Shown: in pieces, positions 34,670-44,483 of the stretch
Position numbering within the stretch: the first letter of the stretch is position 1
Layout: every line of letters begins with the position of its first letter
Assembly (NCBI GenBank): GCA_963575745.1
Contig: CAUYUJ010015020.1
Coordinates: 260,841-324,840, forward strand
DNA: 64,000 nt
Source: Prorocentrum cordatum
Lineage: Eukaryota; Sar; Dinophyceae; Prorocentrales; Prorocentraceae
Reading direction: 5' to 3'
The notes under the pieces: generated by a model
The model's database searches: none
The model's input: only the letters and a program-made list of their open reading frames with translations
What the model was told of the DNA's origin: nothing
Translations under genes and position numbers: made by a program

Positions 34670-35650
34670 TGAGGGGCTCTTTGGGACTTTCGGAGAGCCT
34701 TTCGGGGGGCTCTAAGGGGCATCTTGGGGGCCTCTGGGGGCCTCTTGGGGGTTTCCTGGGACCTCTTGGGGACCTCTTGGGGACCTCGTGGGGGCCTCTT
34801 GGGGGCCTCCTGGCCTTCGAAGGCCGTCTTGGGCCCTTCCTGGGCAGTCGTGGGTCCCACTTTGGGTGCTTGAGGGCCGTCTTGGAGGTCTCTGGGGCCA
34901 TCTTGGGGGCGTCTTGGGGGCCTCTTGGGCTGTGTTGGGGTCCTCTTGGCCTCCTGGGCCGTTTTGGGGGGATCTTGGGGGCCTGTGGGCCCGTTCTGGA
35001 GCGTCGGAAGCCCGAAACGGCGAGAATGTTAGCATCATTGAAGAATGTGAGGACCATCAACGATTGTGGTCTCCTGGAAGTCCTCTTGGAGCCCATTTGG
35101 GGTGTCTTCGGGGCCTTTTGTGCCGCCTGGAGGACATCTTGTGCCCTCTTGAGGCCATGTTGGCCGTCTTGGAGGCGTTTTGGGACCGTCTTGGAGGCCG
35201 TCTTGGGTCTTCTTGGCCGTCTTAGGGGCCATCTTGGCCGTCCTGGAGGCCATCTTGGGCGTCTTGGGGGCCTCTTGGGCCGTCTTTGGGCCCTCTTGGG
35301 ACCGTCTTGGGGGCTTCTTGGGCTGTCATGGGGCCATCTTGGCAACCATTTGGGCGATCTTGGGGCTATCTTGAGTGTCTGTTGGGCCAGCATGGGCCGT
35401 CGGACGGCCGAAGGAGCAAATACAAGCACCAAAGGAACATACCATGATTTTGGCCTCAGGCCTCTTTTGTAGCCCTCTTGGGGGCCTCTTGGGCTGTTTT
35501 GGGCGATCTTGAGGCAATTTTAGGCCGTCTTGGGTGCATCCAGGGCCGTCTTGGGGTAATCTTGGAGCCATCTTGAGCTCTCTTGGAGCGATCTTGGCCG
35601 TTTTGGAGACATCTGGGCGGTCATCTTGGGCCTTCTTGGCTGTCTTGGAG
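34670..35650 (+). repeat. CTTGGGG-type minisatellite with two A-rich inserts
   Basis: About 1 kb of CTTGGGGGCCTCTTGGG units. Inserts at 35,001-35,075 (GCGTCGGAAGCCCGAAACGG) and 35,398-35,455 (ending ATGATTTTGG) have lower GC. Confidence 0.8.
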
Positions 35651-37473
35651 GTGCTTGGGCCAATAGAGGGCGCACTTTGCGCAGCTCTCCGGGTGGCTGG
35701 CGGGCTGGGCCGAAATCCCAGGCGGAATTCTTTTGGAAATGAATCAACAACTCCCATACATACAGCATGCCATGCACCCCTGTGGCAAGACCACAGGGTG
35801 CGGCCCATTTCACCACCGTGCCTGTGGTGTAGGTCAGAGGCCTCTTGGATGCCAGTGGGAATCTCTGGGGAGGCCTCTCGGAAGCCTCTTGCAGGCGGGT
35901 TTGGGGTGTGGGGCATCTCGGGAGCCTCTTGCGGCCTGACTTGGGTCTCTTCTTGGCATCGCTCGGACGTGTGCATTTTTTCTCGGCGAGGACCGTCGAG
36001 GACCATGCTGCATCTTCTTGCGAAAAATAAGCGCGCGATGCCGAAAGATGCACAGGGAAGGGACGACCGAGCGATGGCAAGTTTTGGGGGCCTCCTGGCG
36101 GGGCCCTCTCCATCAACTGGAGTTCAACGAGGGCCTCAAGATGGCGTGCCACTGCCCCGATTGACCTTTCGCGGGCAGTGCTACCACAACCAGCTCGGGA
36201 GAGGGCGCAACTACACACGGCAGCCGATCGACTTAGCTACGCGCGCCGGTGTCTTGGGGCGATTACACACCTTCGGTGGCACCTTGTCCCTTCTGTTCTT
36301 GCCTTTTCCTTCCTCCTGTCCTGACGTCGTCTCCCGCCTGCTTTCCTCCCTTTCCCTTCTGTGCCTTTTTCATGCTATTCGAGGAATAGTTTGTTGCACA
36401 ACAAGTGTTGCAGCATTTTGCAGCGAGCACGCAGACGCGCCGCTCTGCTTTCCCGCGCGCCCACTTACATGCGCCGCCCGCAGCCGGCGACTCCGACCGA
36501 CCGAGGGGAGAATCCCTTCCTCCATTGACGGATGGGTTCCGATTCGACCGAGGCGGTTGCGCAAGCGGTCAAGTCCGCCCGTGATAGACGAGCGGCCTTT
36601 GTACAGCCATGAGGGCTGGTGCGAGCCCGCGGCGATGCGCGAGAGGGGTCGTTCGAGACCTTCATTGGAACACGTCTCCGATCGGCTCGTCATGGCTCGC
36701 GGGCCGACGCCTTTCGATCCTGCCGCTGGAAGATTCGACTGGCGCAGCAGCTCCTCGCCCTGCGGGCGGTCCGTGGCAGAGCAGCTGCGAGAGCCCAGAC
36801 TTCGGAGTTTTTTTTTTTTTTTTTTTTGTTTGTTGTTTGTATTTTTCCGGTCCGCGGTCTCCCGAGGTGGCTGGGTCCCTTCTTCGGGGGGGCAGCGTCC
36901 TTCTCGCTGGGATCTTCATTCCCAATGGGCCCCAGGGCCCGAGCACGGCCCCCAGGGGCCGGAGGCAAGGCAAAGCCTTGGGACTGAGATCAGCCAGCCT
37001 GGAGCACACTCCCATCCCGATGCTTGGCATCAGCTTACCTCGATACAGATTTTCAGCGTTCCCGCAGCTCTGAGGGCCTACCCTAAGATTGTCGTTGCTT
37101 TTGGCTTGCCCATCTCAGTGATAGGGACCCGTTCGTTATGAGGAACATCCTTGAGGCCTCGAGCGGCGCGTAATGGTAGTATGATCTAGTCCACTTGTCA
37201 GTTCCGTAAGCTATGGGCCGACGCTCGCGCGGCGATGCTCCGGAGTCAGTCCGATGTAAATCCGACGTGAATCCGACGTAGTCCGACGTGAACCCGACGC
37301 AAATCCGACGTGGACCCGACGTGGACCCGACGCAAATCCAAGTTGCCGCGCGAGGCCTCTAGGATTTTCTTCTTCAAGTTCGAGGCTGGCTAGACTGTGC
37401 AAGAGAGTGCGCACCGCGCCTGCGCTCCTCCCCCCCTGGGTGCCACGCCCGCTGCGCGCCCGCCTGGCCCGAG
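35651..37473. other. intronic, no supported gene
   Basis: Contains an imperfect hairpin (GCACCCCTGTGG/CCACAGGGTGC) at 35,774-35,803 and a T tract of about 20 at 36,809-36,828. 37,230-37,330 has short TCCGACGTGAA-type tandem units. Nothing else is recognised. Confidence 0.5.
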
Positions 37474-37583
37474 GCCTCATGACGCTGGGCTACATCGCAG
37501 CGTTCTCCGAGACGCTGGCCCTCGCCGTGGTGGTCTCCAAGGGCATCCCTCCCCTGAAGGACGCTCTCATCAACGAGCCCGAG
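37474..37583 (+). CDS. SPAG6: SPAG6/PF16 exon d (110 nt)
   Basis: After CCCGAG|GC the frame reads (G)LMTLGYIAAFSETLALAV and ends ALINEPE, the repeat that in human SPAG6 reads G.MMLGY.AAHSENLA.AV...EEPE. The exon takes one base from micro-exon c to make its first Gly codon. It ends at CCCGAG with a GA donor (GACACG); the next residues D-H-I-K resume at 39,058. Both ends of this intron share the string GAGGAC. Confidence 0.92.
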
Positions 37584-38084
37584 GACACGAGCGTGCTGCA
37601 GCCGCTCTGGCCACGCTGGAGGCGGAGGGAGGCGGAGGCCAGAGCAGGGTGGGGGGGGGCAACACACGGGGGCAGTACTCGGGGCCAGTACATGGGGACA
37701 GTACTTGGGGGCAATGCGTGAGAGCAGTACTTGGGGGCAGTGCGTTGAAGAACTGCTCTGACGTGGGGCCACGCAACCACGCGCGGGCTTTACGGCCGCC
37801 GCCGGCCCCTCACTTTCATCCGCACAGGCTGCGTGCATAGTATTCCCCCTGGGGAGTCCCGTCGGCCTTCGCACCCGTCCTCGAAGGGTCGCAGATGCGA
37901 TGGGCACCCCTGGAGGGGGTGGTGTAACGAGCATAGCTCCCCCAGTTGTGGCTGGTCGGACTGGGGCACCGGAGGGGGTGGCTTGTCGAGCCCAGCGAGG
38001 GGAGGCAAGGAGGGCGTCATGCATCCAGTGGCCTTCGGCCCGTCCCGCCACCGTGCCTGGGTTGCGGGCCAGAGTCAGAGCTCT

Positions 38085-38260
38085 CTTGGGTGCCTCTTAG
38101 GGTCCGCGGGGGTCTCTCGGGAGTCCTCTTCGGCGCCTCTTGGGCTTCTGCGGGGGCCTCTTGGGCGCCTCTTGGTGGTATTCTGGGGCCTCTTGGGCTC
38201 CTCGGGGGGCTTCTTGGGGCCTCTTGGCGGCCCCGGGGGCCATCCTGGCACTATATGGCT
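38085..38260 (+). repeat. CTTGGGG-type minisatellite block
   Basis: CTCTTGGGCGCCTCTTGG units, followed at 38,290-38,340 by an A-rich stretch. Confidence 0.65.
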
Positions 38261-38483
38261 CCCGAGACCAGTTCGGGTTCCCCCCCAGGGTCAACACACA
38301 TAATAGAAACACAGGTTTTCAATGGCTTCGGACTTCGGGGGAAGTCACACGAACAAGCTCCAGGAGCGCCCGTGAGTTGGGGCTTGGGACCCCAACCGGA
38401 ATTTTACAATACTCAATGCACAGAGCTCGAAGGAACCTGAGGGCATTCCACTGCACATGGCGCGATGGCGGGTACGCCACCAC

Positions 38484-38610
38484 CGATCCTGGCCAGGTCG
38501 ATCCTGGGCGCGAGATCGGTGTACGTGCCTTTCTGGCCATGCTAGGAGGAGGGTGTATACACAGATCCTGAGGTCAGGACGGGCCTAGCCAGGATCGGCG
38601 TAAGTGTACA
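38484..38610. repeat. palindromic GATCCTGG family, inverted pair
   Basis: CCGATCCTGGCCAGGTCGAT and, inverted, GCCTAGCCAGGATCGGCG. Related motifs lie at 10,106-10,152, 10,434-10,477 and 33,614-33,660. Confidence 0.55.
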
Positions 38611-39057
38611 TTTGACGACCTCCTACACCCAGATTTTCGACATATTGTGCTTTGAATCCGCGGGCCATAGAGATCTCGACGCCTTCCCTGGGGACATGTC
38701 CTGGGCAGTTTGTTTTGGTGGCCCCAGGGCCCGAAAACAGCCCCATGAGGGCCGAGATCGAAGCCCCCCCCCTGGATAGAACAGCTCAATCCGCCCTGAG
38801 TCCAGGCAGTTTGCTCCCTCGTACAGTCCAGGCAGCCCACATGGTTGAAGCAGATGGGGCCAGCGGATCGCGCCTTATCGCTGATGCATCGGTGATATGG
38901 CTCGATTCGCAGCCCAAGTTTCTCCACTCCGACGTCGCCGATGTGTCGCCGATGCATCGGCGATGCGGCCCGATCCTCCAGCCTCATCCTCTCGGACCCC
39001 ATCTGGGCTGCCTCCAGACATGGGGCACGGAGGGCGGGCAGGGAGCCTCGGCCAGAG

Positions 39058-39138
39058 GACCACATCAAGGCCGCCTCGGCCTGGTCGCTGGGCCAGATCG
39101 GGCGCCACTCCCCGGACCACGCCCGCGCACTGGCGGAG
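39058..39138 (+). CDS. SPAG6: SPAG6/PF16 exon e (27 codons)
   Basis: The peptide starts DHIKAASAWSLGQIGRHSPD and ends HARALAE, one of the best conserved stretches of SPAG6 (DHIKAA.AW.LGQ.GRH.P.HARA). The acceptor is GCCAGAG|GAC. The donor is the only canonical one found in this gene (GCGGAG|GTGGCC). A yeast-artefact-like or pseudogene origin is unlikely because both neighbours join in phase. Confidence 0.93.
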
Positions 39139-39231
39139 GTGGCCCCCCTGCAGGGGAGGAGCGGCTGGGGTGGTGGTGGTGGTGCCGCAGCAGTTCTTCT
39201 CAGGCGGAGGGGGAGGATGCGGACGTGGATG

Positions 39232-39376
39232 AGGTTGAGGATGATAATGAGGAGGAGAAGGAGGAGGGGGAGGAGGAAGAGGATGAGGAGGATGCGGAGC
39301 TTGCGGCGGAGAAGAGGGCGTGAACGGGGGAGGAATAACATGAGGAAGATGATCAGGAGGATTGAGGAAGAGGATG
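39232..39376 (+). repeat. (GGA)n array at the left edge of the YR element
   Basis: GGA/GAT triplets, preceded by a short GGT run at 39,170. Confidence 0.9.
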
Positions 39377-39384
39377 TTTGTGCG

Positions 39385-39431
39385 ACCTGGCCTCGGCATC
39401 CGTTCTTCCGCTCTGCAAGCTTTTTGGTTCA
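39385..39431 (+). repeat. A1 terminal repeat of the YR retrotransposon
   Basis: Forty-seven bases starting ACCTGGCCTCGGCATCCG and ending GGTTCA, matching A2 at 44,336 at 42 of 47 positions. The bases just before (TTTGTGCG) also resemble those before A2 (TTTGTGCC...). Confidence 0.85.
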
Positions 39432-39438
39432 GGAGGGT

Positions 39439-39903
39439 ATGGAAGCCGCCAGTCCCCTTCTGGCCACCCTCTCTGCCCTACGCGAGCTGGCCCTCTGTCG
39501 TGCACTGGCCTATCCCAGCCCCGTGAATTGCCACTGTGAGGTGGCCGCTTCCGAGGCGGCGGTGCCTGGCGAGTGCCGCCTGCTGGCTGACTTGGTGGGG
39601 CGCCCCACGCAGTGTGTCTGCCAGTGCGACTGCCGCTGCGAGACGCAGGCCACCGCTGGCGGCTGGACAGCCGCCCGGCTACTGCTGTACGTCGTGCCCC
39701 TCCTCGTGGGCGCCTCTGCCGCGGGCCTCTGCATTGGCCGCGGTGCGTCCCGCGAGCCCGCGCCCTCCCGGGTGACCTCTGAGATTATCACCACGGACAG
39801 CGAGGATGGCGACGCCCGATTGGGTCCAGCACTTGCAGGTCGGCGATCGGGTCTTCGTCTGCTACCACCAGGACGCGGACGGGGCGGTGGTGGAGTGGCA
39901 TGA
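39439..39903 (+). CDS. small Cys-rich single-span membrane ORF of the YR element
   Basis: A 154-codon ORF begins 8 nt after A1. Residues ~35-75 hold clustered cysteines (NCHCE, ECRLL, CVCQCDCRC) and are followed by a hydrophobic segment AARLLLYVVPLLVGASAAGL and an acidic tail. It overlaps the next ORF by 98 nt in another frame, so a frameshift fusion is possible. I do not know its function; its place behind the 5' repeat suggests an element protein. Confidence 0.5.
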   Translation: MEAASPLLATLSALRELALCRALAYPSPVNCHCEVAASEAAVPGECRLLADLVGRPTQCVCQCDCRCETQATAGGWTAARLLLYVVPLLVGASAAGLCIGRGASREPAPSRVTSEIITTDSEDGDARLGPALAGRRSGLRLLPPGRGRGGGGVA

Positions 39904-40495
39904 GAGGCTGCTTCTCGCCCAGATCGTCGGGGTGAACTGGGTTGTGATCTCGCGGGATTTCGACATCTTCGAGGAGAACTTTGCGGAGAGCGACGTGCTC
40001 AACAAGTTCGGCGCTGGCGGGGCTTTGCCCCCTGCCTTGCGGGGTTTGGCGGTGTACCGCATCGATCAATTCGCGCTCGGCAAGCACATGCAGTACTACA
40101 TGGACACGGGGGAAGCGCTGGCCAAGGGTCTCCGCCCCGCTGGCGCTGGCGCGGACGCCGCGCCCGCGCCTCCTGGCAAGGGCGGCCCGCCCGCGACGCC
40201 CGCGGGCACATGGGTCGCCGCTAAGAGCCGGGGTGGGGTGAAGGTCGGTGACTCTTTGCTGGCGCAGATGGGTGAGTGGGCCCACGTCGTCAACGATCGG
40301 TGTTTGTTCATCCTCACTGACGGCGTTGTGCTCTCGGGCGGGCTGGAAGACTCCCTCGTCAAGGAAGGGGCGGTGGCGGTGTCTGCCTCGCGTATCCTGC
40401 CCGTGAAGCGTGCTGGCATGCGGCGCTTCCGTCGACCATTTGCGGAGGCTCTGCACGCCATGAAGGAGGTTGACTTTTCGGCGCAGGCTGGGTGA
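39806..40495 (+). CDS. gag-position ORF of the YR element
   Basis: An intact 229-codon ORF starting MATPDWVQHLQVGDRVFVCY. It has a compact N-terminal part (GDRVFVCYHQDADGAVVEWH), a short Pro/Ala/Gly linker near residues 112-134, and a second part that repeats the theme (GVKVGDSLLAQMGEW). Proteins of this type recur in dinoflagellate repeats, but I cannot name a domain. Upstream of RT/RNase H/recombinase it takes the place of gag. Base composition is GC-rich and even, unlike the triplet arrays around the element. Confidence 0.6.
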   Translation: MATPDWVQHLQVGDRVFVCYHQDADGAVVEWHERLLLAQIVGVNWVVISRDFDIFEENFAESDVLNKFGAGGALPPALRGLAVYRIDQFALGKHMQYYMDTGEALAKGLRPAGAGADAAPAPPGKGGPPATPAGTWVAAKSRGGVKVGDSLLAQMGEWAHVVNDRCLFILTDGVVLSGGLEDSLVKEGAVAVSASRILPVKRAGMRRFRRPFAEALHAMKEVDFSAQAG

Positions 40496-40681
40496 TCAAG
40501 GGTCCACGCTCGTCCTACTTCGTCGCGGAGCGTATCCACGAGGGTATTCAGGGGCCGGTGCAACGTCATTATCGGTGGCGTTCGGTGCTAGGACTTGCCG
40601 CGTCGGACGTGGGAGTCGATGAGCACCTGCTCCATCCCAGCTGTTGGAGGTCGCTCTCACGATTGACCAGGTGCAGGTAAC

Positions 40682-41070
40682 TTGGCGGCGTTTGAGCTCA
40701 TCAGTCGTCGCTATCGGTTGTGGGGGAGTGCCTGCAAAGATCTGCTCCGTGAAGTGGACGCTCGGTCGGCTAGCGGCGACGACTTGCTGAACGAGCGCTG
40801 GTTGTTCTTGGGCGTCAAGAACTTGCGGATCAGTGTGGTCGTCATGCCCGTGCTGGGGGACTTCGTGGCCAAGGAGCTCTCCACGCGTGCCGCCGTGCTG
40901 AGGTATCGCCGCAGGCGCGTGAGGAGGCCGCTCTGGCCAAGGGCATCGACTCGACCCCGTCGGCGAAGCAGACCGCCGAGTGGAAGGAGGGAGAGAGGGG
41001 AAGAGGGCAGGCTTAACGGCTTGCTTCCATCTATCTTGTGCCGCCGCGAGCAGGGCGCCCCGCCTCCTCG
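40682..41070 (+). pseudogene. helical segment between gag-like ORF and RT of the YR element
   Basis: The frame reads LAAFELISRRYRLWGSACKD and later LLNERWLFLGVKNLRISVVV, then shifts frame into EEAALAKGIDSTPSAKQTAE. It is charged and helical. I infer it once continued the preceding ORF. The reverse transcriptase fingers and motifs A and B expected after it are missing, so a deletion lies between about 41,070 and 41,220. Confidence 0.45.
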
Positions 41071-41219
41071 AGGGCGCGGCAGGTGGTGGCCGCCTTGGTG
41101 TTTTCAAGCTGCGCATGGCTCGCCAGCGCGACGTCCTCCCCATCTCCCTGGCCGCTGCCTCGGAGGTCTGCGCGGGTGGTGCCAGCGGCGCGGGCCTGTC
41201 TCAGAGTCAGTGACGACGT

Positions 41220-42340
41220 CCCAGACAATTCGCGCCAATTAAGAGACGTGGACCCCGAGGCCCTTTGGATTTTAGACGAGGCCCCTCTCCCACCTCTCGG
41301 CGACGTCGGGTCGCTGCGCGGGTTGCGCATCGGTGATTTCGCGTGTGTGAGCGTGGGCCCTGTCGTCGCTGAGGGGGTCGTCGTGGGGGTGGAGGAGCAG
41401 TTGGGTCTGGAGGGGATCGCGTCGTCTTTGGAGCCGGAGAGCCCGGGGGCCATGATTTTATCGGCTTCGCTTTGTTGGGGGCGCGTGGGGGGTGGCGACC
41501 TGAAGGTGAAGCTCGCGGCTGACTATCTCTTGGAGAGCGGGCGCGGCGTCGCGGGCCAGGAGTTGTAAAGTTTCGTTGGTCGCGTCGCTGCTCTGTTCTC
41601 TTTGACCCCTGAGCTCTGGTGTGCGATGGGGAAGGTCTATGTATTCGTCCGCGGTCGTCATGTGCGCCGCCAGACTCTCTGGCCATCTGCGTGTCGCGAA
41701 GTTCGTTGGCTCCGCGCGCTCCTTCCGCTCGCTCGATCCTGTATGCGACGCCCCTGGTGGGGTCGCGTCTTCGGGTGCGACGCGTCTGCTCGGGGCTTTG
41801 GGGTGGGCAGTGTCCACTGCCTTCCTGGCGAAGTTGCTGCTGTCGGTCGGGTTTGAGAACGAGCTCGTTTTCGTGGGCTCCTGAGCGTTGCGGGGGCTCC
41901 TCGGTCTCGGGCTCTGGGCCATGGGAGGAGGTGTGCGTCTCGGAAGCTTCGGGGGATGTGGTCTTGGAGCTTGGGCGTCTACGGGAGTTTGTGGAAGTCC
42001 CTGCTTCGTTCTTTGACGCGGACTGGGAGTGGCCTCTGCCGGGCGCTGGAGGGTCTCAGGTCCAGCTGGGGGCTCGTGCGCGGACGTGGACTGTCCGACA
42101 TATCTCGCGAGACCGTGGCGTTCGCGATTCCCGAGTGCTGATGTTGGGCGACAATGTGTCAGTGATCCGTGCACGCGCCATGGGCCGCTCTTCGAACCCT
42201 GCCACGAACTTTCAGTGTCGCATCTCGGCCGCCTTCGACCTAGCCGTCGGGCTCGAGGTCTTGGGCTGCTGGGCGCCTTCGGAGCGGAGCGCTCTTGGCG
42301 GTGCCGGTCGGGTGTTTCAGTCCAGGCGCGGTTCTCGGGG
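41220..42340 (+). pseudogene. RT (5'-truncated) and RNase H of the YR element
   Basis: From 41,220 the frame gives the end of an RT palm, with IGDF at 41,329-41,340 where a Y-x-D-D/N-F motif is expected, then the thumb region (LKVKLAADYLLESGRGVAG). A TAA at 41,566-41,568 stands where Gln is expected (CAA to TAA), and the frame continues SFVGRVAALFSLTPELW, TLWPSACREVRWLRALLP and the RNase H start CDASARGFGV near 41,775. After a frame change near 41,850 the RNase H goes on with MLGDNVSVI (Asp at 42,149) and ends CWAPSERSALGGAGRVFQS near 42,320. In live elements this enzyme copies RNA to DNA and removes the RNA. Confidence 0.75.
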
Positions 42341-42594
42341 CCCGCAGGAGGGGCTCGCGCGATGCCGCCCCCCGCCCGGCGGCGCAGTTGCCGCCCGCGG
42401 CCCCGCCCGATTCCAACGACGCGGGAAGCGCAGGCCCAGGCCGCTTCAACGCGCCGCGCGGTCGGGGGGGCGCTCGCTCCCGAGCTCGCGGCGCGAGAGC
42501 TGGGCCGAGCGGCCGGGGGGGCCCCTGGCGCGCCCGAGCTGGCGGCGCGCGGCGGGGCCCCCGCGGGGGCCCCTCTGGCCAGGTCGCCCCCCAG

Positions 42595-43600
42595 GCCTGG
42601 CTGGCGAGGGTTCGCGCCGAGGCGCGGAAGCGGCTGCTGGGCCTGGCCCCCGAGCTCACCCCCTTGCAGCAGGAGCGGGCGAGGCCCAGCGCGCAGCAGG
42701 GCTACTGCCGCGCGTTGGAGCGTTTGGCGTCCTTCCTCGAGCGGCGCCCGCTGCGCGGCTGGTCGGCCCCGCAGTGGGATCGGCGTCTCCTTTCCTTCGT
42801 CGAGTGGGCGAAGGCCGCGGTCTGGGGCAGGGCTCCGGCTACCAGGCTGTGAGCGGCGCTGGTGTGGGTGCAGCCGCGCTTGGGCGGGCCGCTGAGAGTG
42901 ATCTTCCCGGGGTCGCACGCCGTCGTGCTGGGGTGGAAGCAGTTGCAGCCGTCGCGCAGCCGCCCTCCTCTTGCGCGGGGAGTTGTCCTGGCGCTGGCGT
43001 GGGCCATGCTGCCCTCGTGCCCTGTGGGGGCGCTGGCCGTCGTCGTGATGTTCGAGACCTACCTGCGGCCCTCCGGGCTGCTGAGCCTCGCGGTCGCGCA
43101 GCTCGTCCCTCCCGCGAGCCAGGGGGGCGCGGGGCCTGCTGGGCCTTCTGCGTTCTCATGGGGGGGGCTCGGGCGGCCGTCCAAGACCCGACAGTTCGAC
43201 TTCGGTGCGCTGCTCGACCTCGAGCGGCGCGGGGCGCTGACCCCAGCGCTGCGCGTGCTCCTGGGGCCCCGCGGCCGTCGGGGGCGCGCGTTCGACATCG
43301 GCCCTGGGCAGTTGCGCCGCGCCGTCGCGGACTCCGGTGGAGCAGCTGGGGGTCTACTCGGTCGAGCCGACGCTCGGCGCGCTGCGACGCGGGGGGGCCG
43401 GCCGCGACCGCCTCGTGCAGGCGCGCTTTCTCGGCGAAGTGCGGCAGCGCGGGCACTGGCGCAGCTTCCGCAGCGTGGCTCGTTGCGACAGGCGCGCGCG
43501 GGCCTCCTTGCAGATCGGCGAGTTCCCGATGGCAGTGCAGGCGGAGATCGCAGGCATCCAATCCTTCTCTGTCGCTCACAGGGCACCGCAGTGGCCGCGT
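42595..43600 (+). pseudogene. tyrosine recombinase of the YR element, active site lost
   Basis: A core-binding part (QQGYCRALERLASFLE, LLSFVEWAKAAV; to 42,852) is followed in a second frame by the catalytic part with FETYLRPSGLLSLAVAQLVP, whose Arg codon is at 43,065, and in a third frame by LGALRRGGAGRDRL and RGHWRSFRSVARCDRRAR. The family has H-x-x-R in the first of these motifs and a tyrosine nucleophile in V-A-R-Y; here the His is missing and the Tyr is Cys (TGC, 43,484-43,486). Two frame changes and the lost nucleophile make it dead. Confidence 0.8.
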
Positions 43601-44250
43601 TTTCCTCGTCGCCCACGCAGCCCAGAATGCCCAAATTGTCCCCCGAATCTTTCTGACAAAGACCGCGGCGTCGTCGCGGAGGGCAATGTGTTGGCTCAGC
43701 GTAGTGGGATCTTACTCGCCGCTTGTATCGCTCGTGGCCTTCCTTGTGGCAAAGAGAACCCTGCTCAATCCTATTTGTGGTCAGTGTATGGTCGGCCTGA
43801 GATGATGAGACATATGGCTTGAGCGGCTTATGTAGTTGATTACTGCGCCTTTTGAACTGTTTGGCGTGCGCGGGCACGCCTGCACCTGTTTCATTGCAAA
43901 TGTCCTTCTCTTCGTCCATATATATATATGTTCGAGTCGAGCTATATGTGCGTTTCCCGGTAAACCACGCGATCATTTGGATGTGCCCACAGGATTTGCA
44001 GGCTTTCATACACGGCAAAAACAAGTTTATCCAGAGAAGCTCTGCGAGGCACGACCGAAAGCTTTCGCAACCTCCCTCAGCCTCTTGCGCGTCAATGCCT
44101 TGTGGCCTGTTCTCGCCTCCGCCTCCTTCCGCCCCTCCTAATTCGTCGGGCCTCGGGAGCGGTTTCCGTCAACAACTTGTTTTTTTAGGTTCAGTTGTCG
44201 CTCGCATTCGCCATGCCAGTGTTGATTGCGGGAGTTCTGGGAGTGGGCAG

Positions 44251-44316
44251 ATTCGATTGTGCGTGCTCACCCTATCTCCGAAAACAGTGGTTTGTAAACG
44301 AGCTGCCAGCGTCATG
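44251..44316 (+). repeat. B1 internal repeat of the YR retrotransposon
   Basis: Sixty-six bases starting ATTCGATTGTGCGTGCTCAC and ending AGCGTCATG; B2 at 44,418 has the same length and the same ends with scattered substitutions. Confidence 0.85.
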
Positions 44317-44335
44317 TTTGTGCCCCGCGGGAATG

Positions 44336-44382
44336 ACCTGGCCTCGGCATCCGTTCTTACGCTTTGCAGGCTTTCCGGTTCA
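44336..44382 (+). repeat. A2 repeat of the YR retrotransposon
   Basis: Second copy of A1, 19 bases downstream of B1. Together with B1 and B2 it forms the 3' split-repeat block. Confidence 0.85.
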
Positions 44383-44417
44383 CCCAGAACACTCCCGCCC
44401 CCAACAAGCTGGAGCAT

Positions 44418-44483
44418 ATTCGATTGTGCGTGCTCACCTGGTCACCGCAACCAGTGGTTTGGAAGATATGTGCGAGCGTCATG
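44418..44483 (+). repeat. B2 terminal repeat of the YR retrotransposon
   Basis: Second copy of B1. It ends at GTCATG, immediately followed by a (GAT) array, so the element end is placed at 44,483. Confidence 0.8.

Larger units (their letters stand above)
39385..44483 (+). mobile_element. tyrosine-recombinase (DIRS-order, Ngaro/PAT-like) retrotransposon
   Basis: A 5.1-kb element is bounded by split direct repeats in the order A1 (39,385), coding part, B1 (44,251), A2 (44,336), B2 (44,418). This order is the hallmark of Ngaro/PAT-like elements, which recombine through a circular intermediate. Between the repeats lie two overlapping ORFs of gag-like position, a 5'-truncated reverse transcriptase, an RNase H and a tyrosine recombinase. 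Several lesions make it inactive: an in-frame TAA at 41,566, frame changes near 41,850, 42,850 and 43,340, and loss of the recombinase tyrosine. The element lies in the 13.3-kb SPAG6 intron, between a (GGA) array and a (GAT) array. Confidence 0.85.

Noticed and set aside
41458-42918. A 486-codon - strand ORF opposite the YR element
   Set aside because: The + strand encodes RNase H and recombinase motifs; the - strand product is Pro/Arg-rich without motifs.
43917-43928. TATATATATA as a promoter
   Set aside because: Dinoflagellate core promoters are not TATA-defined and no gene starts here; it is a short dinucleotide run.
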